Assembly (NCBI RefSeq): GCF_001571365.1
Contig: NZ_BCTQ01000008.1
Span: 123,446 to 187,445, forward strand
Length of the DNA: 64,000 nucleotides
Origin: Achromobacter denitrificans NBRC 15125
GTDB taxonomy: Bacteria > Pseudomonadota > Gammaproteobacteria > Burkholderiales > Burkholderiaceae_B
Direction of reading: 5' to 3'
Shown: piece by piece, positions 8,758 through 15,353 of the stretch
How positions within the stretch are numbered: the first letter of the stretch is position 1
Layout: the number at the start of each line of letters is the position of its first letter
The notes under the pieces: generated by a model
The model's database searches: none
The model's input: only the letters and a program-made list of their open reading frames with translations
Told to the model about the DNA's origin: nothing
Program-made: the position numbers and the translations under genes

Positions 8758-8830
8758 TGGAGCGGACAGAGGGAATCGAACCCTCACTACGCGGCTTGGA
8801 AGGCCGGCGGCTCACCATGAGCATGCCGGC
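8758..8830 (-). tRNA. tRNA-Gly(UCC)-like element, degenerate
   Basis: A 73-base minus-strand sequence with a T arm GAGGG-TTCGATT-CCCTC, anticodon loop CTTCCAA (anticodon UCC) and an encoded CCA end, so the 3' half is that of a normal bacterial tRNA-Gly. The acceptor pairs 6 of 7 (one C-C mismatch, one G-T). The anticodon stem has 4 clean pairs. The D arm (CTC-ATGGT-GAG) is short. It could be a phage-borne tRNA, a relic of host tRNA-Gly, or an attachment-site remnant. Intrinsic terminators lie on both sides. Confidence 0.5.
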
Positions 8831-8840
8831 AGAAATGCAA

Positions 8841-8869
8841 AAACCCGCCAGCTTTCGCGTGGCGGGTTT
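8841..8869 (-). terminator. Intrinsic terminator upstream of the tRNA-like element
   Basis: AAACCCGCCA and TGGCGGGTTT form a perfect 10-bp stem with a 9-base loop. On the minus strand it is followed by TTGCATTT after the A/T pairs of the stem, giving a U-rich tail; on the plus strand the tail is TTTGTC. It could stop minus-strand transcripts before the tRNA-like element and the late genes. Confidence 0.55.
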
Positions 8870-9041
8870 GTCTGGACGAAGTAATACACCTTATCCGTTA
8901 GGAACGTATCTTCGGTTAAAAAAACGGAACCGTCAATAGTTTTAGTGACCAGGCGCCTCACACGCCTAAGCTGGCCAATTTGCGTATTATCTGTAGCGTC
9001 CTTTCGACACCGCATCGCGGAGCAAAAATACGGAGGCATGA
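8870..9041. promoter_or_regulatory. Divergent intergenic region with weak promoter candidates
   Basis: This AT-richer stretch separates the leftward late genes from the rightward gene at 9042. On the minus strand TTGACG near 8933-8938 with GAAGAT 17 bases downstream is a weak sigma-70-like pair that could serve late transcription. On the plus strand TATTAT (8985-8990) could be a -10 for the 9042 gene, but no good -35 is visible. No open frame here looks genuine. Confidence 0.35.
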
Positions 9042-9971
9042 TTGGCGAATATTGGTGACGTGGCAATTCTGTTCAAGTCTCATGAAGAAATCACCGGGAG
9101 AGAGAATTTCCAGGCGCAGATTCAAGTAGCCAATGGAGACCTAGATCGCATCATCGGAGGGTATGACTTCGATCGAGAAATGCAGCTTCGCTGCGGCCTG
9201 AATAACTGCAACCAGTTGCACCAACGCGGCTATGTAATCTCGACAAAGCAAGGCGTGGAGACCATTTGCGGTAACGTCTGTGGAGCGCGTGAGCTGGGAG
9301 TAGACTTCACGGAAATGGTTGCACGCTTCACGGCACGCGTAGATGAGCAGAAGCGCAGGCAGTCCATTCAGGAACTTCAACAGAGCGCCGAGGTCAGCCT
9401 TGCCCGGTGTCACGCCCTGAAGCGCGCAGTTGATTCCGTGTATCCCGCCTTAGCGGAAATTCGATCCGCACTTCGGCGGGATACGGACATCAATCGCGCC
9501 ACGGAACTATTGATCCGAGAAGGCGGTAGGGTGCGGGTCCGCCAGGAACTGACTGCCGCGGAGCAACAGCTTGCAACCGACACGAAACAACGCGCGAACC
9601 TAGTGACCATCGCTACCGTTCAAGGAATCAATGCACTCCGCGACTATCCAAAAGCTGCAAATACGATCGAACACGACCTACTTGCGACCATACAGGAGCT
9701 CCAGAAACTCGATGCCGCAAGTGTCAAGGGTAGAGCATTGACGGCCATTACCACGAAAATTAACGCCTTCCCCTCTGCGTTCGCGTTCCTAGATCAGTTT
9801 CTTGAAGACGCAGCTGCATTTCTGACACCACAGAATTTCGGCAACCTGGAGCATATTGCCTATATGGGCTCAGTGAAGAACCACAAGCTTGGGCCCATCC
9901 TTCACAAAGTGATATATCGCTTCTATCAACGCGAATATGCGGCGCGGGCAGCCAACCACGCCGCCCCCTGA
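9042..9971 (+). CDS. Cys4 helical protein of unknown function, probable moron
   Basis: A 309-residue protein read against its phage neighbours. The start is a TTG with GGAGG 5 bases upstream. An ATG at 9038 is out of frame and makes only a six-codon peptide overlapping the real start. Residues 51-80 hold four cysteines (C51-x4-C56 and C76-x3-C80) suggesting a small zinc site. Residues 100-210 are strongly helical and charged. Codon use is clearly less GC-biased than the structural genes, and the gene stands alone on the plus strand, both signs of late acquisition. Function unknown. Confidence 0.8.
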   Translation: MANIGDVAILFKSHEEITGRENFQAQIQVANGDLDRIIGGYDFDREMQLRCGLNNCNQLHQRGYVISTKQGVETICGNVCGARELGVDFTEMVARFTARVDEQKRRQSIQELQQSAEVSLARCHALKRAVDSVYPALAEIRSALRRDTDINRATELLIREGGRVRVRQELTAAEQQLATDTKQRANLVTIATVQGINALRDYPKAANTIEHDLLATIQELQKLDAASVKGRALTAITTKINAFPSAFAFLDQFLEDAAAFLTPQNFGNLEHIAYMGSVKNHKLGPILHKVIYRFYQREYAARAANHAAP

Positions 9972-9985
9972 AGCAATTTGTTGGT

Positions 9986-10663
9986 TCAGCCCACAGTAGC
10001 CTGCCCCTGGGCGGGCGGGGCGTCAATCCAGCCGCAGCGCACTAAGCGTTCGCAAATCGCTTGGTGCGCCTGCTGATGGAGGCCAACAGAAGGCCCAAGC
10101 CCGCGCGCAATAGCCCCCCCAAAGAGCCATTTCTTTATTTTCGCGTTGTGCGAGCCCGCTGTATCGGGATCAACATGACACCGTTCAGCCAAATCCACCA
10201 AACTCGCTTTCACTCCGAACATGCGCTGAATAAGCCCCGACCTGAGGCGCCCATTGGACACGCACCCGGACAATGCGGCGGATGCCGCTGCGGCGGTCAA
10301 ATCAGAAATGGCATCAGCCCACTCCGGGTTGACTTTCCAACCGACGCAGCAAGACGCGCGACATTCGCAGGCCACTCGTTGATCCGCGGCGGCGGCAATT
10401 AAGACTGCTTGCTGGAGCTTCGACAACCGCTCTAATTCGGCACGGATCATGCCAGCCTGGCCCGCTCCATCAATACCAGAGAGCCCCTTACCTTCGTGCG
10501 CAGATGGTCCAGCGGCGACGCGATTCATCATCGGCCGGTCATATTGCTGCTTTGAGTATTGGAGCGCGAACACCAGCGCGGCATGTGCGCTTTTGAACAG
10601 CGGCTCGGCCTTCGGCTTCACGGCCGGCACCGCGGGCAGCCGGGAAATAGTCATCGTCGTCAT
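9986..10663 (-). CDS. Candidate late-gene regulator (Cys cluster plus HTH)
   Basis: A 225-residue protein starting MTTMTISRLPAVPAVKPKA, TGATG-coupled to the nuclease gene. It contains a cysteine cluster (CECRASCC) and, near the C-terminus, a helix-turn-helix-like stretch (LVDLAERCHVDPDTAGSHNA). It is the last early gene before the late block, where lambdoid phages keep their Q antiterminator. Function is inferred from position and these two features only; it could be another DNA-binding protein. Confidence 0.6.
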   Translation of the reverse strand: MTTMTISRLPAVPAVKPKAEPLFKSAHAALVFALQYSKQQYDRPMMNRVAAGPSAHEGKGLSGIDGAGQAGMIRAELERLSKLQQAVLIAAAADQRVACECRASCCVGWKVNPEWADAISDLTAAAASAALSGCVSNGRLRSGLIQRMFGVKASLVDLAERCHVDPDTAGSHNAKIKKWLFGGAIARGLGPSVGLHQQAHQAICERLVRCGWIDAPPAQGQATVG

Positions 10664-11085
10664 CAAATAATCTCCGGGGAATAAGTCACTTTCGCGGGCA
10701 ACTTCTCCCGCATCCATTGCATTGCCGCTTCCCATCCGAGGGTGACGGTGTGCCGCCCCCGGACGGGATAAATCTTCGGGTTCATGTGGTGCGCGTCCAC
10801 CACCACGGATTCGCCGCGCGCCCCCGTCTGCCTGTAGATCAGCACCGGCACGCCCTCCGCGCCCGCCTGGTCCTGGGCCTGACGCCACCAGGCCGGCAGG
10901 CAAAGCGTGTTCGCGTGTTTGCATTCGACGCTGATCAGCGCAAATGCGGGCTCATCGGCCACAACGTCGCTATCACCCGCCTGATTGCGCACCCGGCGAC
11001 GCCAGGTCGTGCCGGTCGCCTCCGTCAACAAGTTCGCCACCTTGCGTTCATAGGCCGCGCCCTTGTTCCGCTGCATCGCGCTCAT
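10663..11085 (-). CDS. PD-(D/E)XK nuclease, Holliday-junction-resolvase-like
   Basis: A 140-residue protein starting MSAMQRNKGAAYERKVANLL. It has the order E (in YERKVANLL), D (in AGDSDVV) and E-x-K (in VECKH) of PD-(D/E)XK nucleases; the opening 'KGAAYERKVANLLTEATG' is close to archaeal Hjc/phage resolvase-like enzymes. It follows the P-like gene with a 4-base ATGA overlap, the position of RusA/NinB-type recombination nucleases in lambdoid phages. Substrate is inferred. Confidence 0.75.
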   Translation of the reverse strand: MSAMQRNKGAAYERKVANLLTEATGTTWRRRVRNQAGDSDVVADEPAFALISVECKHANTLCLPAWWRQAQDQAGAEGVPVLIYRQTGARGESVVVDAHHMNPKIYPVRGRHTVTLGWEAAMQWMREKLPAKVTYSPEII

Positions 11086-11840
11086 GCCTGCGCCCCCTGG
11101 TCCACGCCCAGGCGCAGCGCATTGCGCGCCATGGCAATGATCCCTGGCGAGTAGCGCTTGCCCTTCGGGTTCTCGGTTTCGGTAATCACCCGCTTCCACC
11201 CGCGCAGCGGATCACGGCCCGATTGATTCAGGATCGCGCCCGCCCCCATCGCCTCCAGCGCCTTGGCGGCCTCTGCCGGCGTAGCATGGGTCGCCCCCGG
11301 CGCGGGCAACGCGACGGCGGGCGCAGGGATGGCCGCCCATTCGCCCCGCCCCAGTTCGTCCGACAGGGCACGTTCCCAGCGCGACTGCATCACCGAGTAC
11401 CCGCAGTTCAGCAAGTCATGGGATCCGACACGCACGGCGGCCCAGTACACGGCCGGATGGCTCCATTGCCCCATTTCCCCACGGCGGCGCGCAGTCATCC
11501 CCGCAACGGCATCGTGGAAAGCGTTTTCCGGAATCAGGCCCGGCCGGCACGCCTGGATGAACTCGCCCACGGCGGGCGGCCAGTCCGGGAACATGCGGCG
11601 GCAGGCTCGTAGCCCTTCAGCCACGTCGCGCGGCGTCAGCCCCTCTTCGTCGAACGCTTCCGCCCATGCCGCCTTCCAGTTCTCGATGCTCTGCATGTCC
11701 GGGAAGTCCTTCAGCCAGCGCCCCCCATACGTGCCCGAGAGCCGGTTCCACAGGTGGTCGATCAGCGAAATGCCTTCCAGCTTCGCCAGCGGGACAGCCC
11801 AGGCGGAGCGCTCAGGCGTCGATTGTGCGACCGTCGTCAT
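11082..11840 (-). CDS. Replication protein P-like helicase loader
   Basis: A 252-residue protein with 'IDHLWNRLSGTYGGRWLKDFPD', 'WKAAWAEAFDEEGLTPRDVAEGLRACRRMFPDWPPAVGEF', the hallmark segment of phage lambda P-type replication proteins that recruit the host DnaB helicase to the origin. It overlaps the O-like gene by 29 bases and the nuclease gene by 4. Together with the O-like initiator it forms the replication module. Confidence 0.85.
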   Translation of the reverse strand: MTTVAQSTPERSAWAVPLAKLEGISLIDHLWNRLSGTYGGRWLKDFPDMQSIENWKAAWAEAFDEEGLTPRDVAEGLRACRRMFPDWPPAVGEFIQACRPGLIPENAFHDAVAGMTARRRGEMGQWSHPAVYWAAVRVGSHDLLNCGYSVMQSRWERALSDELGRGEWAAIPAPAVALPAPGATHATPAEAAKALEAMGAGAILNQSGRDPLRGWKRVITETENPKGKRYSPGIIAMARNALRLGVDQGAQA

Positions 11841-12657
11841 AGTCGGGGCCTCCAGAGGTTCGATTGCGGTTTACGTAGTCGGTGGGATTGAACTTGCCGG
11901 GACGCGGCGCGCCCCCGGATGCGGTGCCGCTCGGTGCGAACAGGCCCTGCCAGCTTTTGCCGATGGCATGCTCGATGACTGCTTCCGGCGTGTGGCCCTG
12001 CTGGCGGAAGTTCGCCAGGTCCTTGACCTGCTGCCTGGCGGCTTCTTCGGTCAGCGGCTTGCGAAGCTGTGCACGATGACGCGCCCAGCGCCCCCACAAT
12101 TCCGCATCCAGCCAAACAGGCAACTCCACGCACATCGGATCGAACCCCGGCGAGCGCTTGCGCGCGCCTGTGACGGTTCTTGATGGTTCTGACGGTTCTA
12201 TGACGGTTATATGCGGGTGCAACCCGTTGCACCCTTTCGTGTCGTCGTTTGCACCCTTTACGTCGTCAGTTGCACCCTTTGTGTCGTGGCTTGCACCCTT
12301 TTCCGCTGCTTCGGGTGGTGCAAAATCTGCACCGTTTTCTTGTTCCGGGGCCGCCGGCTTGAGGGATGCAAAATCTGCACCCTTTATCCAAGCCTCGGAA
12401 ATCCGGTATTCGCGGCGTTGATTGCGGCCGCCATTGCCCGCATTCACCAGGATCAACCAGCCGGCCTTTTCCATGCCGCGCAGTTGGTACTGGACGGCGC
12501 GCACGGACTGGCGGGTCTTCTCGGCCAGGGACGCGATGGACGGATAGATCCCCGTACCTTGATCGCTCGAATGGTCCGCCAACGCAAGCGCAAGGATCAT
12601 CTCCCCGCCCCCGTTGGGATACCGCTCAAACACCATCCCCATGACTTTCACGCTCAT
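11812..12657 (-). CDS. Replication initiator, lambda O-like
   Basis: A 281-residue protein. The N-terminal winged helix (MSVKVMGMVFERYPNGGGEM... with 'SIASLAEKTRQSVRAVQYQLRGMEKAGWLI', residues 1-75) is of the HTH_36 replication-initiator type. Residues 118-145 contain four 7-residue repeats (KGAS, KGAT, KGAN, KGCN) that are simply the translation of DNA iterons. The C-terminal half would contact the P protein. This layout matches lambda O, which also contains its own origin. ATGA overlap with the preceding gene. Confidence 0.85.
   Translation of the reverse strand: MSVKVMGMVFERYPNGGGEMILALALADHSSDQGTGIYPSIASLAEKTRQSVRAVQYQLRGMEKAGWLILVNAGNGGRNQRREYRISEAWIKGADFASLKPAAPEQENGADFAPPEAAEKGASHDTKGATDDVKGANDDTKGCNGLHPHITVIEPSEPSRTVTGARKRSPGFDPMCVELPVWLDAELWGRWARHRAQLRKPLTEEAARQQVKDLANFRQQGHTPEAVIEHAIGKSWQGLFAPSGTASGGAPRPGKFNPTDYVNRNRTSGGPDYDDGRTIDA
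12171..12385. other. Probable phage replication origin inside the O-like gene
   Basis: Four copies of TTGCACCCTTT start at 12227, 12249, 12270 and 12291 (spacing 21-22 bp). A further copy of the core lies at 12376-12385. TGCAAAATCTGCACC occurs twice, at 12319-12333 and 12367-12381, and the first is part of an inverted repeat GGTGCA-AAATC-TGCACC. Next to them lie four 10-bp elements, TGAYGGTTMT, starting at 12171, 12181, 12190 and 12201. Iterons within an initiator gene are the organisation of the lambda origin. Confidence 0.8.
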
Positions 12658-13136
12658 GGCGACTCTCCATACAAGCTCAAATACCCAATCTCGGCCTCAA
12701 GAGGCCAGAGGCCCAGCACAATCAGGGACAAGCGGGTTTCTTGAAATCCAGCCTCCCACAGCGCGACCTTCTCTTCGTAGGTCGCGCCAGTGGCGTTCTG
12801 GTCGATGTAGGCATGGCACGCCACGCAGCCCCAGGCGGTGGCCCAGTCATGCGCCTTCAGCCAGCCGGCCTTGCCGTGGCGCGATTGGTTCGAATGGCAT
12901 GCAACAACGGTCCTGCGGTCGCCGCAGCACACGCCAGGTACGCGGATCTTGCAGGGCATGCCCTTTGCCAGGGCCAGCAAGCCAGGGTTGCGATACATGG
13001 TCTTGGTGGCACGCGGCTTGGCGCGGCGGCTGGGCATACGCTTCCCAGCGGCCTTCATGCCGGAGCGCTGGCGCATCGGGGCCCCGCGCTTCAGTGACGT
13101 CTTCTGCTTGAGCGGCGTCCGGCGCATCAACGACAT
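12654..13136 (-). CDS. DUF1364-like phage nuclease-domain protein
   Basis: A 160-residue basic protein starting MSLMRRTPLKQKTSLKRG, with GGGGGCGG just upstream; MRRTPL at 13127 is an alternative start overlapping the previous stop. The region 'CKIRVPGVCCGDRRTVVACHSNQSRHGKAG...WGCVACHAYID' has the Cys/His pattern of DUF1364, annotated as a nuclease-type domain in lambdoid phages. The basic N-terminal tail suggests nucleic-acid binding. It overlaps the O-like gene by 4 bases. Confidence 0.75.
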   Translation of the reverse strand: MSLMRRTPLKQKTSLKRGAPMRQRSGMKAAGKRMPSRRAKPRATKTMYRNPGLLALAKGMPCKIRVPGVCCGDRRTVVACHSNQSRHGKAGWLKAHDWATAWGCVACHAYIDQNATGATYEEKVALWEAGFQETRLSLIVLGLWPLEAEIGYLSLYGESP

Positions 13137-13432
13137 ACCGCCCCCGTGGGCTTGCGGACGCGCCACCAGGCGGGAAGCTGCAAGGCGTTCACGCGCCGTT
13201 TGACTAGGCCGGCCCGAACTGCGTCGAACAGGAAGGCGCTGACCGCGCAGCGGGCGGCTTCGCTTCGCGTGGTGCTGGGCCAGGGGTTGACCGGCACTAG
13301 CGCCGGTTCGACAGCCTCCCGCAAGGCCCGGACATCGATCCGCCGCGGCGTCTCGATAATGGCCCGGCGGACCGCCTCCACCGTCTCCGGCGGCACGCGG
13401 TAGCCCCTGAACATGTGCAGGCAGTCAGCCAT
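13127..13432 (-). CDS. Small early phage protein, unknown
   Basis: A 101-residue basic protein (MADCLHMFRGYRVPPETVEAVRRAII...) that overlaps both neighbours in the early operon. Helical, with a possible winged-helix-like centre ('VEAVRRAIIETPRRIDVRALREAVEPAL'). No family recognised. Its support comes from the tight overlaps and conserved-looking composition. Confidence 0.6.
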   Translation of the reverse strand: MADCLHMFRGYRVPPETVEAVRRAIIETPRRIDVRALREAVEPALVPVNPWPSTTRSEAARCAVSAFLFDAVRAGLVKRRVNALQLPAWWRVRKPTGAVCR

Positions 13433-13724
13433 AGATGCCGCTCCACTTCACGAAGGGCTTGCGCACGGCTTCATGGAACAGCGTTGCCGCCTGGGCGTTG
13501 TGGTCAAGTTCCGCCCGGCTGGTGATCCCGCACATGTCGCGCACATATTGCGCAGCGTGCTGGCCAGGCGACACGCCCTCAGGGGCGGCGCCGATGCGGG
13601 AGACAACCCACCGCTGGAACTTCGCGCCGTTGCACATCATTGCAGCCGCGCGCGACAGCGCCGCCCCCTTACGCTCCGTGGCCTGGACCCGCACCCGCAC
13701 GGGCACGCCAGAATGGCCGCGCAT
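13425..13724 (-). CDS. Small early phage protein, unknown
   Basis: A 99-residue protein starting MRGHSGVPVRVRVQATERKG, with its ATG overlapping the CII-like stop as TGATG (an ATG two codons upstream is possible). It has an N-terminal basic strand, 'ALSRAAAMMCNGAKFQRWV' helix and a C-terminal 'AATLFHEAVRKPFVKW' helix. It overlaps the next gene by 8 bases. I do not recognise the family. Confidence 0.6.
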   Translation of the reverse strand: MRGHSGVPVRVRVQATERKGAALSRAAAMMCNGAKFQRWVVSRIGAAPEGVSPGQHAAQYVRDMCGITSRAELDHNAQAATLFHEAVRKPFVKWSGIYG

Positions 13725-14239
13725 CAGCATTGCACCCTCGACACGTTGCGGGCGCCACGGAACGCGAGAACGGCCAACTCCATGAACAGCGCGTACAGCT
13801 GACTGCGCTCATTGGCGTCGATATGACCATCCGCCAGCGCCTCCAGCGTCGAAGTATTCAAGCCACCGACCTTCGCACCCGCCTGCATCACCTTTTGCAA
13901 GACGGCCTTCAGTTCGTCCGGCCATCCGCCCTCAGGAGGCGGCGGCACGTCCAGGCAGGTCAGCCCATGTTCGACCGTCGCATAGGTCTGCGCCCACCGA
14001 TGCGCGTACGCAGCCGCCCCCGCCTTCTGCGACATCCACTCGGTCAGCAGGTCGGCGATTTCGAACGTGATCGACTCGCCTTCCTGGCCATTCAGCTTGG
14101 CACGCAGGGATTCGTAGTGGATCTGCTTGCCGCGGCGTTCCGTCAAGAACAGCGCCGCATCTTTCACGCCCCCAGGCGTACTGCGGACATCGTTGTAGAG
14201 AACATCAAGCCAGTTGTGGGAGTTCAGGCGGCTAGTCAT
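13724..14239 (-). CDS. CII-type phage regulatory protein (CP76-like)
   Basis: A 171-residue protein starting MTSRLNSHNWLDVLYNDVRSTPG. The segment 'GGVKDAALFLTERRGKQIHYESLRAKLNG' is a helix-turn-helix of the phage_CII/CP76 family, followed by a helical C-terminal region. AAGGTAAG lies before the ATG. It is the fourth minus-strand gene downstream of cro, consistent with an early lysis-lysogeny regulator. Confidence 0.7.
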   Translation of the reverse strand: MTSRLNSHNWLDVLYNDVRSTPGGVKDAALFLTERRGKQIHYESLRAKLNGQEGESITFEIADLLTEWMSQKAGAAAYAHRWAQTYATVEHGLTCLDVPPPPEGGWPDELKAVLQKVMQAGAKVGGLNTSTLEALADGHIDANERSQLYALFMELAVLAFRGARNVSRVQC

Positions 14240-14322
14240 TAGGTCTTACCTTGGAATCTGGAAATATCAGGGTTTCGTTCTTGCCGCACCGTCCATAAGA
14301 TGCGCAGCATGGAAAACATCCT

Positions 14323-14613
14323 TCAAACGTCGAGTGGGCCGATCTGCACCTTGTCGCCGGGCTTGGCTGGTACCACCGGCTGCGGTATCGGCCGGGCATG
14401 CGCCGTCGTGGGCCATCCGCCTCGGTTTTGCAACGTCACCGAACACGCAGGGCTGACCATTCCCCGCAGAGCTCGTGCGAGCCGGCCGTTCTTCCTCAGA
14501 TCATCTAAAACGATCTGCACGACGACCGCCTGTAGATCGCTAGACTCCGCCGCATGGCGTTGGAATGCCATACGGCGCAGCCATGGCAAGAAGCGGGCGT
14601 AGAGGTTATGCAT
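14323..14613 (-). CDS. Small early phage protein, unknown
   Basis: A 96-residue protein starting MHNLYARFLPWLRRMAFQRH, overlapping the previous stop by 8 bases. The N-terminal 55 residues are helical and basic; the rest is Pro/Gly/Ala-rich ('HARPIPQPVVPAKPGDKVQIGPL'). No family recognised. It belongs to the early leftward operon downstream of cro. Confidence 0.55.
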   Translation of the reverse strand: MHNLYARFLPWLRRMAFQRHAAESSDLQAVVVQIVLDDLRKNGRLARALRGMVSPACSVTLQNRGGWPTTAHARPIPQPVVPAKPGDKVQIGPLDV

Positions 14614-14854
14614 GGGAGGGCTCGCTCCGCGCTTCAATTCCCAGCTCGTTTCGCAGTTCCCGGGGTGTCGGAAAGTGGTTGCCATGACGCAGGACGTGCC
14701 GCAGCGCGTCCGCCAATCGGTCGGCATCGCCACACCCGACGGCCTGGAAATACAATTTGGTCGCCCGCTCGCCCATCTGGCGGTGCCCGAAAATTTCGGC
14801 GCATCCCATGAGCAATAAAACCGGCACCTCACTATCGAAAGGAAAGCCTTCCAT
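14606..14854 (-). CDS. Small early phage protein, unknown
   Basis: An 82-residue protein starting MEGFPFDSEVPVLLLMGCAE, with AGGGGGA upstream. The pattern '...RATKLYFQAVGCGDADRLADALRHVLRHGNHFPTPRELRNELG' looks like a real helical domain. Its ATG shares the CATG tetranucleotide with the plus-strand gene at 14853, so the two are exactly head to head. Function unknown. Confidence 0.6.
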   Translation of the reverse strand: MEGFPFDSEVPVLLLMGCAEIFGHRQMGERATKLYFQAVGCGDADRLADALRHVLRHGNHFPTPRELRNELGIEARSEPSHA

Positions 14855-15056
14855 GTTTGATATCCCCCTAAAACAACACTCGACCGAAGAGATTCAGACC
14901 GCTATCGCCAAAGCTCTGTCAGAGCTTTGCGGCTCCGCAGTCGAGGTCCGAATCCATGAAATGAACTTTGGCGATGGCGTTGCGTTTTCCACCACGACCA
15001 AGATGTCGCTCTCTATCGACAAGACGCTGCCTAAAGAGACGGACCTGCCTTTCTAG
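14853..15056 (+). CDS. Small phage protein, unknown, head to head with an early gene
   Basis: A 67-residue protein starting MFDIPLKQHSTEEIQTAIAK with GAAAGGAAAG as ribosome-binding site. The residue pattern (helix at 9-25, then strands 'AVEVRIHEMNFGDGVAFSTTTKMSLSID') looks like a folded protein rather than a shadow. It is antisense to the path a cro-operon transcript would follow, so expression from the two strands should interfere. No family recognised. Confidence 0.5.
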   Translation: MFDIPLKQHSTEEIQTAIAKALSELCGSAVEVRIHEMNFGDGVAFSTTTKMSLSIDKTLPKETDLPF

Positions 15057-15069
15057 GTCTCGGGAGCGG

Positions 15070-15267
15070 CTATGCATGGGTAGGCTCCGGCTTGCTGCAT
15101 TCACTTGGAAGCCGCTTCCCAAGTCGAAGTGCGGCGCCGCTGACGCGATCCGCCCGAGTCTGATCCAGCTGCATCGGCCATTGCGAAATGGCGCCCCGCG
15201 TGAGCCCGAGGGCGCGCGCCAGGGCCGCGCCACTTCCGAATGCCCGAATCGCCTCTTGTTTAGTCAT
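15070..15267 (-). CDS. cro: Cro-like repressor
   Basis: A 65-residue protein starting MTKQEAIRAFGSGAALARAL, with a helix-turn-helix at about residues 11-30 (GSGAALARALGLTRGAISQW) of the Cro/YdaS-type family. It is divergent from cI and first in the leftward early operon. A sigma-70-like promoter with operator sites lies in the 86-bp gap between the two genes. Function as the lytic-side repressor is inferred from this layout. Confidence 0.85.
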   Translation of the reverse strand: MTKQEAIRAFGSGAALARALGLTRGAISQWPMQLDQTRADRVSGAALRLGKRLPSECSKPEPTHA

Positions 15268-15288
15268 ACGGCTTTTGCTCGATGGTTT

Positions 15289-15351
15289 GGTTAGTGAACT
15301 AGACAAATGATATGGCAAGCACACTAAACATTCAAGCGGTTAATCTACTAA
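15289..15351. promoter_or_regulatory. Immunity operators (three palindromic sites)
   Basis: Three sites of the form TTAGT-NN-ACTAA: TTAGT-GA-ACTAG (15291-15302), a weaker CAAGC-AC-ACTAA (15316-15327) and TTAAT-CT-ACTAA (15340-15351), spaced 25 and 24 bp. They flank and fill the cro promoter, like the three O_R sites of lambda. The same motif recurs at 16126 and 16160. Confidence 0.65.
15307..15335 (-). promoter_or_regulatory. Predicted cro promoter
   Basis: On the minus strand, TTGAAT (15335-15330), a 17-base spacer and TATCAT (15312-15307) form a good sigma-70 promoter. The middle operator falls in the spacer and the outer operators lie just upstream of -35 and just downstream of -10. Confidence 0.6.
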
Positions 15352-15353
15352 AC

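Noticed and set aside
8627..8939. Short frames such as one containing RTEGIEPS across the tRNA-like element
   Set aside because: This peptide arises from translating tRNA T-arm sequence and is a well-known annotation artefact.
8812..9066. 84-codon minus-strand frame opposite the start of the Cys4 gene
   Set aside because: Crosses an intrinsic terminator and the tRNA-like edge, and has no convincing ribosome-binding site.
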